From assembly GCF_022234545.1 (NCBI RefSeq), contig NZ_JAIEUI010000004.1, positions 248,001 to 312,000 on the forward strand: a DNA stretch of 64,000 nt, given 5' to 3'. Below, in pieces: positions 42,692 to 50,709 of the stretch. The first letter of the stretch is position 1. Every line of letters starts with the position of its first letter. The translations under genes were made by a program, and so were the position numbers. The notes under the pieces were generated by a model, which did not search any database, was not told the DNA's origin, and was given only the letters and a program-made list of their open reading frames with translations. The stretch comes from Paenibacillus piscarius. GTDB lineage: Bacteria; Bacillota; Bacilli; Paenibacillales; Paenibacillaceae.

Positions 42692-42724
42692 TTTTATCAG
42701 CGTTTTATCAGTGTTTTATCAGTG
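42692..42724 (+). promoter_or_regulatory. three 11-bp direct repeats, likely SARP-type operator
   Basis: TTTTATCAGCG, TTTTATCAGTG and TTTTATCAGTG follow each other with no gap at 42692, 42703 and 42714. One-turn direct repeats next to a -35 box are the known binding pattern of SARP/OmpR-type activators. Confidence 0.75.
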
Positions 42725-42750
42725 ACAATTGTTACCATTGCTCATATAGA
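42722..42750 (+). promoter_or_regulatory. promoter of the cohesin-like gene
   Basis: GTGACA (42722-42727) and TATAGA (42745-42750) with 17-bp spacing. The -35 box overlaps the last 11-bp repeat, so an activator bound there could touch the polymerase. Confidence 0.65.
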
Positions 42751-42801
42751 CTAGCATTTGTGCACAAGAATGCAATCAATTAGGGCAATGGGGGATGTAA
42801 C

Positions 42802-43476
42802 ATGAATAGAAGGTTCCGCTTCAAACAAGCTGTCAGACGCATCAAGGTTCTTCCGCTGATGTTATCCATGATCCGCGAAGTAACCGTGGATACTACCTCT
42901 CCGGCAATGCGTGTTGAGGTCACCACCGACAAAGAGACCTATTCGCCAGGCGAAGAGGTCACTGTTCAGGTACATCTGAGAGATTTTGCTCCAGGCGACA
43001 ACGGCTACAGCTACTTCAACTTTATTGTTCAATACGACAGTGAGGTGTTCAGCAACCTCGAATACACGCAGCACTCCGTATATACCGAAGGCAACTATAC
43101 GGCAGGAGAGGAAGTTAGTAACCGGCAGGCATTCCATTTCCAGAACCCTGTGGACGGCAGCATCTATCTCGGAATGAACACCAGTATACGCGGTATTGAT
43201 ATCCAGGTCGAAGCAGACGGCGGGCAGCAGTCCATTCCGGCCGTGAACCAGACCCTGGCCACCTTCAAGCTGCGGATCAAAGAACACACCCTGGCTTCCT
43301 CCTCATTGATCAGTCTGGCCAATGAATTCACCCGAATCCGTACCTCCGAGGCAGGCAGCAGCTTCTACCTCTATTCCCCCGATGTGACGGTCAGCGCTCC
43401 GGCTCGGGTGGATATTGTCCCATCCCCTTCCGTCTCGGTCTTCTCCGAACGTCCATTAGGCAAACGTCTGGTATAG
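42802..43476 (+). CDS. cohesin-like beta-sandwich protein
   Basis: A 224-residue protein. Residues about 36-185 look like a cohesin/type-IV-pilin-like beta sandwich: VEVTTDKETYSPGEEVTVQV near the start, FNFIVQYDSEVF, and NQTLATFKLRIKE later. Cohesin-type domains bind partner modules or carbohydrate-linked proteins outside the cell. The N-terminus (RRFRFKQAVRRIKVLPLMLSM) is basic then mildly hydrophobic but lacks a clear signal peptide, so export is uncertain. No dockerin or surface anchor is visible. It sits alone behind the 11-bp repeat promoter, next to a BTAD regulator. Function unknown. Confidence 0.7.
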   Translation: MNRRFRFKQAVRRIKVLPLMLSMIREVTVDTTSPAMRVEVTTDKETYSPGEEVTVQVHLRDFAPGDNGYSYFNFIVQYDSEVFSNLEYTQHSVYTEGNYTAGEEVSNRQAFHFQNPVDGSIYLGMNTSIRGIDIQVEADGGQQSIPAVNQTLATFKLRIKEHTLASSSLISLANEFTRIRTSEAGSSFYLYSPDVTVSAPARVDIVPSPSVSVFSERPLGKRLV

Positions 43477-43587
43477 AAGATATTCTGCGGACCAGATCCA
43501 CTCCACCTACTTACTCTAACAGATTGGCAGCTGGCGATACTTCCTGTACTATGGCTGTATACATACTCAGGGAAGCAGGTGGAGATA

Positions 43588-44103
43588 ATGCTGCATTCAG
43601 ACCTTATCAATTTACGGCCCACGACACTGGAGGATCTCGACTTTGTCCTGTCTGCCGAAGGGCACGAGCTAAACCGCAGGTTCGTTGGACAGTGGAGCAG
43701 GGAGCAGCACGCAGCAGCCTTGACGGACAAAGATATCATACATCTCATTGTCGAGGGTCCAGCGGGGGGAAGCGAGGGTTACGTAATCCTTACCGGAATT
43801 CAGGACCCGGATCTCACAATTAACATCAGACGGCTTGTCATTCAGACCAAGGGCCGCGGCTATGGAACCTTAACACTGAAGCTGCTGATCCATTGGGCAT
43901 TCGCTCATACAGATACTCACCGGCTATGGCTGGATGTTAAAGATCATAATGTAAGAGCACAACGGCTCTATGCCAATACCGGCTTCAAGCTGGAAGGCAC
44001 ACTGCGCGAATGTCTACGGACTGAAGAGGGATTTGAGTCCATCCAGATCATGTCGATCCTCCGCCATGAATACATACGAATGAACTCTTCGCCAACCTGC
44101 TAG
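43588..44103 (+). CDS. GNAT-family N-acetyltransferase
   Basis: A 171-residue acetyltransferase of the RimJ/RimL-like type: start INLRPTTLEDLDFVL, acetyl-CoA loop VIQTKGRGYGTLTLKLLIHWAF (Q/RxxGxG/A form) and the closing LYANTGFKLEGTLREC. Donor acetyl-CoA; acceptor could be a protein N-terminus, an antibiotic or a small amine. ATG 43588 is used, since the in-frame GTG at 43579 is part of the AGGTGGAG ribosome site. Single gene; followed by a copy of the 51-bp hairpin unit. Confidence 0.88.
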   Translation: MLHSDLINLRPTTLEDLDFVLSAEGHELNRRFVGQWSREQHAAALTDKDIIHLIVEGPAGGSEGYVILTGIQDPDLTINIRRLVIQTKGRGYGTLTLKLLIHWAFAHTDTHRLWLDVKDHNVRAQRLYANTGFKLEGTLRECLRTEEGFESIQIMSILRHEYIRMNSSPTC

Positions 44104-44122
44104 TCAGAGGGCAACCATGGGA

Positions 44123-44177
44123 GTGCGCGCCGCTCCCCGGTCCCAATGTGATCGGTTTTTCTTATTACATCGGGACC
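44123..44177. repeat. solitary copy of the 51-bp hairpin unit
   Basis: GCGCGCCGCTCCCCGGTCCC followed by AATGTGATCG-GTTTTT-CTTATTACATC repeats both the GC-rich linker and the hairpin seen at 22.2 kb. Here flanking GGTCCC and GGGACC add six more pairs to the stem. Two inner pairs next to the loop are lost. Confidence 0.8.
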
Positions 44178-44251
44178 AGTTACCTGCCTGCCGGCCATTC
44201 GTAAGCGCACTTATCCACGGGTAGACGTAACTCACAACTCCCTGCACACAC

Positions 44252-44292
44252 AAAAAGACCAAGCCCACGTCAGCGACGTTCGTAGCTTGATC
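44252..44292 (-). terminator. intrinsic terminator of the pyrimidine-degradation operon
   Basis: On the - strand GATCAAGC...GCTTGGTC with an inner ACGTCGCTGACGT stem is followed by TTTTTGTG, 20 bp after the last stop. Confidence 0.8.
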
Positions 44293-44312
44293 TCCATTAT
44301 TCCGGTTTACGT

Positions 44313-44555
44313 TTATGCGTGGGCTTCAAGCGCCTTCACCGATCCGGTTCCGCCATGAAGCACTGCCGTCACATGCTTGCGCGCATCGGCGGTGAGCAGC
44401 AGCAGCTCCACCGGCGCTCCGGACGGCTGCTCCCTGCGGATGAACTTGACCCTGGCGCCGTCCAGGTCTTCCATAATGCCCGCAACCGTATAGCCCTGAC
44501 CGAGCAGACTGTCGATCTGCCGGCGCTCCTCCTCGAACTCTGCGAATGCTGACAT
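44313..44555 (-). CDS. 80-residue protein of unknown function, last gene of the pre operon
   Basis: Begins 1 nt after the dihydropyrimidinase stop (TGAGATG), with GGGGGAGTGG as ribosome site. The product is soluble: a first helix [19 protein letters not shown], then strands [20 protein letters not shown] and [20 protein letters not shown] do not recognise a family. The strict coupling to dihydropyrimidinase suggests a helper role in the pathway (inference). It does not resemble an amidohydrolase and is too short for the missing enzyme. Confidence 0.75.
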   Translation of the reverse strand: MSAFAEFEEERRQIDSLLGQGYTVAGIMEDLDGARVKFIRREQPSGAPVELLLLTADARKHVTAVLHGGTGSVKALEAHA

Positions 44556-44556
44556 C

Positions 44557-45984
44557 TCAGACCACTCCCCCGCTGATCTCTGCCGCAGCCGGGGCCGTCT
44601 GAGCGGCCCCGAAGCGCTTGCGGTGCAGGTACTTGCCCTTACCTGCGGCTCCGACGAATACCTTGTCACGGATCACGAATTCGCCCCGGCTGAGTACCGA
44701 GACCGGCTCGCCCTTCACCTTCATCCCTTCAAATGCGTTATAGTCCACATTCATATGATGGGTCTCCGCAGACAGAATCCGCTCTGCTGCCGGGTCGAAG
44801 ATCACGATATCTGCGTCACTGCCGACCGCGATGGTCCCCTTCTGCGGGAACAGGCCGAACAGTCTGGCGCTTGAAGTGGAGATGATATCCACGAACCGGT
44901 TCAGGGTAATCCGCCCCTTCTCCACGCCCTCGGAGTAGAGCAGGCTGAACCGGTCTTCGATCGTCGGCCCGCCGTTCGGAATCTTCGAGAAGTCGCCCCG
45001 CCCCAGCTCCTTCTGCCCCTTGAAGTTGAACGAGCACTGGTCGGAGCCGATCGTCTGCAGCGTGCCGCTCCAGAGCGCATCCCACAGCACCTCCTGGTTC
45101 CACACCTCGCGCAGCGGAGGCGACCACACATACTTGGCCCCTTCGAAATCCGGCTGCGCAAGCGCCGTCACATCCAGCGCCAGATACTGCGGGCAGGTCT
45201 CGCCGTAGACGCGCAGCCCCTTTTTGCGGGCTTCGGCAATTTTCCACACGGCCTCGGCACAGGTGACATGCACAACATAGAGCTGCGAATCCGCCATCCC
45301 GGTCAAATACGCCGCCCGGCCCGTCGCTTCGCCTTCCAGCTCAGGAGGACGGGTCAGAGCATGATACACCGGATCGGTATTTCCTGCGGCAAGCGCCTGG
45401 TCTACCAGATACTCAATCACATCGCCGTTCTCAGCGTGTACCATCACCAGCGCCCCTTCGCGCTTCGCTGCCAGCAGCGTCTTGTAGAGTACGCCGTCGT
45501 CGGCCTGGAATGTATTTTTGTAGGCCATGAATACCTTCAGCGAGGTAATGCCCTCCTGCTCGATAATCTGCGGCAGCTCGCCCAGCACCTGGTCGTTCAG
45601 CTCTGAGACCATCAGATGGAAGCTGTAGTCAATGACGGCTTTATCCTGCGATTTGTTATGCCAGGTATCTACGGCCTGCTGAAGCGGCTGGCCCTTCTGG
45701 GTCAGGCAGAAGTCGATCACGGTGGTCGTCCCGCCATAGGCAGCGGCGATGGTGCCGGTCTCGAAGTCATCGGCAGTCACTGTGCCGCCGAAGGGCATAT
45801 CCAGGTGGGTATGAGGATCAATCCCGCCAGGGAACACATAGCAGCCGGAAGCATCGATCACCTCCGCCCCTGCCGCATCCAGGTCAAGACCAATACCCGT
45901 AATGATTCCATCCTCAATCAGGACCTCTCCGCTGTACGTATCCGCTGCCGTAACGATAATCCCGTTCTTGATCAGCTTCTTCAT
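44557..45984 (-). CDS. hydA: dihydropyrimidinase
   Basis: A 475-residue cyclic amidohydrolase. Metal ligands lie in [15 protein letters not shown] near residue 55, the bridging carboxylated Lys in [10 protein letters not shown] near 150, His in VMVHAENGD near 182 and VHVTCAEA near 239, and the last Asp in IGSDQCSFN near 317. Opens dihydrouracil or dihydrothymine to N-carbamoyl-beta-alanine or its methyl form (second step of the reductive pathway). It starts 1 nt after the preA stop; the ribosome site GGAGGTGGG lies in the end of preA. The length matches the dihydropyrimidinase group rather than allantoinase. Confidence 0.93.
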   Translation of the reverse strand: MKKLIKNGIIVTAADTYSGEVLIEDGIITGIGLDLDAAGAEVIDASGCYVFPGGIDPHTHLDMPFGGTVTADDFETGTIAAAYGGTTTVIDFCLTQKGQPLQQAVDTWHNKSQDKAVIDYSFHLMVSELNDQVLGELPQIIEQEGITSLKVFMAYKNTFQADDGVLYKTLLAAKREGALVMVHAENGDVIEYLVDQALAAGNTDPVYHALTRPPELEGEATGRAAYLTGMADSQLYVVHVTCAEAVWKIAEARKKGLRVYGETCPQYLALDVTALAQPDFEGAKYVWSPPLREVWNQEVLWDALWSGTLQTIGSDQCSFNFKGQKELGRGDFSKIPNGGPTIEDRFSLLYSEGVEKGRITLNRFVDIISTSSARLFGLFPQKGTIAVGSDADIVIFDPAAERILSAETHHMNVDYNAFEGMKVKGEPVSVLSRGEFVIRDKVFVGAAGKGKYLHRKRFGAAQTAPAAAEISGGVV

Positions 45985-45985
45985 C

Positions 45986-47275
45986 TTAACCCACCTCCAC
46001 TTCGGAATAGGAGCTGCCCAGTCCGCTAATGATCTGATTGCGCTGATTCCAGCTCATCGGGGCTGCCCCCGTGTCCACAGCAATCATATCGATGGCGCCG
46101 TCTGCCGGGCAGACAATGGAACACAGGTTACAGCCTACACAATCCTCTTCACGCACCTGCAAAATGGCCTTGCCCGCAGCATCCGTCAGCATATCGATGC
46201 ATTGATGCGAGGCATCCTCACAGGCAATATGGCATTTGTTGCAGTTAATGCAGTGCTCCTCGTTGATCCGCGCAACCACTTTGTAATTCAGGTCAAGGTC
46301 GCCCCAGTTGGAATATCTGGGTACAGACTTGCCAATCAGCTCCATAACGGAGGACAGGCCTTTGTCATCCAGGTAATTGTTCAAGCCGTCGATCATCTCT
46401 TCAACAATCCGGAAGCCGTGGTGCATCACCGCCGTGCAGACCTGAATTCCGGTCGAGCCCATCAGCATGAACTCCACAACATCCTGCCAGGTGGAAATAC
46501 CGCCAATGCCGGAGATCGGTACGCCGACCTCACGGTCGCGGGCACATTCCGCCACCATGCTGAGGGCAATCGGCTTGACTGCCGGACCGCAATAGCCTCC
46601 GTGCGCCCCTTGTCCGCCGACATGCGGAATCGTGTTCCAGCTATGGATGTCCACCCCGGCCAGACTGTTGATCGTATTGATCAGGCTGATCGCATCGGCG
46701 CCGCCCTTGACCGCATGGCGGGCAACGACCGTGATGTCGGTGATGTTCGGGGTCAGCTTCACGATGACCGGCGTCTGTGCCACCTCCTTGACCCACGCCG
46801 TCTGCGCCTGCACCAGATCCGGCTGCTGGCCGGAAGCCGCGCCCATCCCCCGCTCCGCCATGCCATGCGGACAGCCGAAGTTCAGCTCCAGCCCGTCCAC
46901 GCCGACTGCCTCGACACGCTTGACGATCTCATGCCATTTCTCCCGCTTCGGCTCTACCATCAGGGAGGCAATGATTGTCCGGTCCGGGAACCTTTTCTTC
47001 GTCTCGGCGATTTCCTTCAGATTGACCTCCAGCGGCCGGTCAGTGATCAGCTCAATATTATTGAAGCCTGCCACCCGCTGCCCGCCAAAATGAACAGCGG
47101 CGAACCGGGAGGAGGTGTTGATCACCGGCTCGCCGAGCGTCTTCCACACCGCGCCTCCCCAGCCCGCCTCGAAGGCGCGCTGCACCTGATAGCCTGTATT
47201 CGTAGGCGGCGCCGAGGCCAGCCAGAACGGATTCGGTGACTGAATGCCTGCAAAATCAATACGGAGATCTGCCAT
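45986..47275 (-). CDS. preA: NAD-dependent dihydropyrimidine dehydrogenase subunit PreA
   Basis: A 429-residue protein: dihydroorotate-dehydrogenase-like FMN barrel (about 1-310; WLASAPPTNTGYQVQRAFEAG, ELNFGCPHGMAERGMG with the active Cys region) and a C-terminal ferredoxin domain with two 4Fe-4S patterns (CINCNKCHIAC and CVGCNLCSIVC). With PreT it reduces uracil and thymine with NADH in the first step. GGAGGG lies 8 nt before the ATG. Encoded 43 bp after preT. Confidence 0.93.
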   Translation of the reverse strand: MADLRIDFAGIQSPNPFWLASAPPTNTGYQVQRAFEAGWGGAVWKTLGEPVINTSSRFAAVHFGGQRVAGFNNIELITDRPLEVNLKEIAETKKRFPDRTIIASLMVEPKREKWHEIVKRVEAVGVDGLELNFGCPHGMAERGMGAASGQQPDLVQAQTAWVKEVAQTPVIVKLTPNITDITVVARHAVKGGADAISLINTINSLAGVDIHSWNTIPHVGGQGAHGGYCGPAVKPIALSMVAECARDREVGVPISGIGGISTWQDVVEFMLMGSTGIQVCTAVMHHGFRIVEEMIDGLNNYLDDKGLSSVMELIGKSVPRYSNWGDLDLNYKVVARINEEHCINCNKCHIACEDASHQCIDMLTDAAGKAILQVREEDCVGCNLCSIVCPADGAIDMIAVDTGAAPMSWNQRNQIISGLGSSYSEVEVG

Positions 47276-47318
47276 TTCGATTCCCTCCCTCTCCTAAGAA
47301 GCTAAATAGAAGCCCAGG

Positions 47319-48710
47319 TTATACAGCCGAACCGGCTGCACGATCCAGACGCCCGGACAACTGCTCGCAAATTGCATAGGCGGCTGCCTTGCCCTGCTGT
47401 GCGGCGGAGACGACCATCGCCTCCCCTGCGCCTGTGCCGAACACCATATCCCCGGCGGCAAAAATCTGCGGATCAGAGGTCCGGCCAGTCTTCGCATCAA
47501 TCTCCACCACACCCCGGCGGTGCGCCAGCCCCAGTGCCTCAATCAGGTCCAGCCGCCGCTGCTGGCCGATGGCTATTACCACCGCATCCACCGGAAGCAG
47601 GAATTCCGAGCCCTCCACCGGTACCGGAGCCTGGCGTCCATCCGGCCCCGCTTCGCCGGTCAGCCTCATCTGTACGCATTCCAGGGCGGTGACCTTGCCC
47701 TGCTCATCGCCGATGATCCGCTTCGGCAGGGTCAGCCAGCTGAATTCTACGCCCTCCTGCTTGGCGAATTCATATTCGAAATCATACGCCGTCATCTCCG
47801 CCCGGGTCCGGCGGTAGACCATCTTCACATTCGCTGCGCCCAGCCGCACCGAGCAGGTAGCAGCATCGATGGCCGTGTTGCCCGCCCCGATGACCGCCAC
47901 CCGCCGGCCAGCCAGCTCAGGCGCTGTCATGCCCGGCTTAGTGGACCCGACCAGCTCGATCGCATCGTAGACACCGGACAAGCCTTCGCCCTCGATGCCC
48001 AGCGGCGGAACCTTGCCCATCCCCGCAGCCAGCACAATAGCATCATATTCCGCCTTAAGCCCGGCAATGGAAATATCCGCGCCTACCTTCACACCCGTGC
48101 GGATCTCTACACCCAGCTTCTCCACCTGCTCCACCTCCCAGAGAGAGATATCCTGCGGCAGCCGGAACGAGACAATGCCGTGGGTATTCAGCCCGCCGGC
48201 CAACGGCTTCGCTTCATAGATGACTACCTTGAAGCCTTCACGCGCAAGCTCCCGTGCCGCAGACAGGCCAGCGGGCCCGCCCCCGATCACAGCGACCTTC
48301 AGCCCGTTAGGCTCTCCCGCCTGGAACAGCTGAATGCCGCTGCGGAGCGCCCAGTCGGTAGCATACCGCTGCAGCAGACCGATCTGAATCGGCGCGGAAG
48401 CGTCATTCAGGACACATGCTCCTTCGCACAGCTCCTCCGTCGGGCAGACCCGGGCGCAGCTAGCGCCTACAGGATTGGAATCCATAATGGTCTGTGCCGA
48501 GCCCCGCAGATTGTCGGTAGCAATCCGCTTGATAAAGGACGGGATATTAATGCCGGTCGGGCAGGCCTTAATACAGGGCGCATCATAGCAATACAGGCAG
48601 CGGTTGGACTCCTCGATAGCCCCCTTACGGGTGAGTCCTTGCTCCACTTCGGCGAAATTTCGCAGGATCAGATCCGGTGTATCTGCCGTTAACGGTGAGG
48701 TCAGCTCCAT
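47319..48710 (-). CDS. preT: NAD-dependent dihydropyrimidine dehydrogenase subunit PreT
   Basis: A 463-residue GltD-like flavoprotein. The N-terminus has the Fe-S ligand cysteines (CLYCYDAPCIKACPTGI; CARVCPTEELCEGAC), then the FAD motif VIGGGPAGLSAARELA near 143 and the NAD motif VIGAGNTAIDAATCSVRLG near 275, and the closing FAAGDMVFG. Passes electrons from NADH to PreA. First gene of the operon; AGAAGGAGGG precedes ATG. It is divergent from the PucR regulator across a 310-bp control region. Confidence 0.93.
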   Translation of the reverse strand: MELTSPLTADTPDLILRNFAEVEQGLTRKGAIEESNRCLYCYDAPCIKACPTGINIPSFIKRIATDNLRGSAQTIMDSNPVGASCARVCPTEELCEGACVLNDASAPIQIGLLQRYATDWALRSGIQLFQAGEPNGLKVAVIGGGPAGLSAARELAREGFKVVIYEAKPLAGGLNTHGIVSFRLPQDISLWEVEQVEKLGVEIRTGVKVGADISIAGLKAEYDAIVLAAGMGKVPPLGIEGEGLSGVYDAIELVGSTKPGMTAPELAGRRVAVIGAGNTAIDAATCSVRLGAANVKMVYRRTRAEMTAYDFEYEFAKQEGVEFSWLTLPKRIIGDEQGKVTALECVQMRLTGEAGPDGRQAPVPVEGSEFLLPVDAVVIAIGQQRRLDLIEALGLAHRRGVVEIDAKTGRTSDPQIFAAGDMVFGTGAGEAMVVSAAQQGKAAAYAICEQLSGRLDRAAGSAV

Positions 48711-49020
48711 GGATTACCCTCCTTCTGGATGAGCAGCTTCCGCTCTCAAGTAGAATCACGTCATATAATATAACATTATTATTGAAATTCCCTGAATATT
48801 TCACTTACTTCTAACCATTATTGTAGTAAAATAGACACCACCACTACTGAAAGCTCTAATCACACTCCATAATAAGTTAGTTTTCCTGACATATCTTATT
48901 CAACACTATAGTCATTTCGTTTCCGGGTTACATTAGACAGATTGTCTAATTTCAAAAGTCTATTTTTTACCCGGTGCGCCAGGAGCGGCCGGGACTGACT
49001 GTAAATGGGGGAGGAAGCTT
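48711..49020. promoter_or_regulatory. divergent control region between preTA and the PucR gene
   Basis: A 310-bp A/T-rich interval. It contains the perfect palindrome ATTAGACA-GAT-TGTCTAAT at 48932-48950 and, nearer preT, a TATATTATAT stretch that could be its -10. No reading frame of interest is present. Confidence 0.6.
48932..48950. promoter_or_regulatory. palindromic operator candidate upstream of the PucR gene
   Basis: ATTAGACA and TGTCTAAT, 8-bp perfect arms with a 3-nt centre, 71 bp before the regulator start. The binding protein is not known; PucR itself is the natural candidate. Confidence 0.6.
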
Positions 49021-50709
49021 ATGGACTGGGAGCTAGTATTAACGATCCGTGATGCGCTGAAACGGCCGCTTTTCGCAGAGGCCGAGCTGATCGGGGGCCG
49101 GAGCGGCCTGAACCGGGCGGTCCGCTGGGTACATGTGCTGGAGAGTCCGAGCCTGGAGAGTCTGATTCACGGGGAAGAGATGATTCTGACCACCGGCATG
49201 GGCGCAAGCCGGGATACAGCCGCCGCCTGTTCCTTCATGCAGAATCTGATCGACCGGAACGCCGCCTGCCTGTGTATTGAGCTGGGGACCTATTTCAGCG
49301 AGATTCCGCAGGAGATGATCGCTCTGGCTAACCTGCACGATTTTCCGCTGATTCAGTTCACCCGCACTGTGCGCTTTGTCGATATCACTCTCGATCTGCA
49401 TTCCCTGATTATCAACCGCCATCACCGGATGCTGCAGGAGCTGGAGAGCATCTCCCGTGAATTCCACCGGCTGACCCTGACCTCGCAGGGAACCCTTAAG
49501 GTGCTGCAATTGTTATGCAAAAGCACCCGCACCCAGATCGTCTATGTGCAGCCCCAGAGCAAACCGCTCTTCTTCCCGGCCTTGCCGCCCGGAGAACAGC
49601 AGCCGCTGCTGGATGCCTTCGCAGCCTTCCGCGAAGAGATGGACGGAGTGCAGCCGGAGGCCGCCCCCCAGCTCCGCGAATACGGCCATAAGACCCTTGC
49701 GGTGAAGCCGGTGGGCGCGCTGGACCAGACCTGGGCGTATATCCTGATGGTCTGCCCGCACAAGCCGCAGGAATTCGACTGCCTGCTGCTGGATTCCGCC
49801 TCCCTGTCGATCGCGCAGGAGCTGCTGCGGACACGGTATATGGAGGAGCGGAAGCTTTTCTCGGAGAATCTGTGGGTGGAGGAGCTGGTCGGGGGACGCA
49901 GCCAGGATGACAACCGGCTCAAGGGGCTGGTCGGCCCTGACTTCAATCTGGTGAATGAGCTGCCCTACCGTGTCTGCCTGATTGAGATCGAGAATCCGCC
50001 TGAAGTGAAGTGGAACAGCCCGGAGAACGACTGGGAATCGATGACCTTCCACCTCTCGCTCCTGCTGCGTTCGATCTTCGAGAAGCACTCGCTCCGCCCG
50101 CTGATTACGCTGAAGAACAACCGCCTGACCGTCATTGCACTGGACATCCAGTCGCGGGTGCCCGGCAAGCTGCGCCTGCAGCAGGCGCTGGACGCCCTGC
50201 AGCATATCCGCGCCGACGAGAAGCTGAAGGACCTGCAGCTCGTCACCGGCGTCAGCAAGTCCCACCGGGGGCTGAAGCACGCCCATGCCGGATACCAGGA
50301 AGCGGTTCAGGCGCTGTCGCTCTACTCTTGTTACCAGAAGCCGATTCTCATGTATGAGGAGCTGGGTGTCTTCCAGCTGCTGCTGAGCCTGAATGACGGC
50401 CGGACGCTGGAGAGCTTCATCCGCAGCTATCTCGGCCCGCTGATTGACCACGACCAGGCGAAGGGCAGCGAGCTGCTGCTGACGCTGCGCGTGTATCTCG
50501 ACCATGACGGCTCCAAGCAGATTGCCGCGCGCAGCCTGTTCATCGTGCGGCAATCGCTATACTACCGGCTGGACAAAATCACCGAGCTGCTGGGCGAGGA
50601 CTTCATGCTCCCGGAGAACCGGATCTCCATCCAGGTCGCCCTGCGGGCCTACCAGCTGCTCTACCCGGAGAAGCTCACTCTGCCCAGCGCCCGTTCAGCA
50701 CAGCTGTAA
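49021..50709 (+). CDS. PucR-family transcriptional regulator of pyrimidine catabolism
   Basis: A 562-residue protein. N-terminal PucR sensor domain (LTIRDALKRPLFAEAELIGG..., WVHVLESPS, LTTGMG; 1-125), middle GAF-like region, and a C-terminal PucR helix-turn-helix (YLDHDGSKQIAARSLFIVRQSLYYRLDKI near 495, marking LFIVRQSLYYRL). Such regulators activate purine or pyrimidine breakdown genes when nitrogen is needed or the substrate is present. It lies between the preTA operon and the transport/late-step operon, so it probably controls both. GGGGGAGG precedes the ATG. Its 3' end overlaps the convergent aminotransferase gene by 35 bp. Confidence 0.9.
   Translation: MDWELVLTIRDALKRPLFAEAELIGGRSGLNRAVRWVHVLESPSLESLIHGEEMILTTGMGASRDTAAACSFMQNLIDRNAACLCIELGTYFSEIPQEMIALANLHDFPLIQFTRTVRFVDITLDLHSLIINRHHRMLQELESISREFHRLTLTSQGTLKVLQLLCKSTRTQIVYVQPQSKPLFFPALPPGEQQPLLDAFAAFREEMDGVQPEAAPQLREYGHKTLAVKPVGALDQTWAYILMVCPHKPQEFDCLLLDSASLSIAQELLRTRYMEERKLFSENLWVEELVGGRSQDDNRLKGLVGPDFNLVNELPYRVCLIEIENPPEVKWNSPENDWESMTFHLSLLLRSIFEKHSLRPLITLKNNRLTVIALDIQSRVPGKLRLQQALDALQHIRADEKLKDLQLVTGVSKSHRGLKHAHAGYQEAVQALSLYSCYQKPILMYEELGVFQLLLSLNDGRTLESFIRSYLGPLIDHDQAKGSELLLTLRVYLDHDGSKQIAARSLFIVRQSLYYRLDKITELLGEDFMLPENRISIQVALRAYQLLYPEKLTLPSARSAQL

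Noticed and set aside
44207-44220. TTATCCACG near the pre operon terminator as a DnaA box
   Set aside because: Single copy with a mismatch at the last base and no neighbours.
45902-47239. 445-residue + strand frame opposite preA
   Set aside because: Antisense shadow of preA, whose motifs are complete on the - strand.
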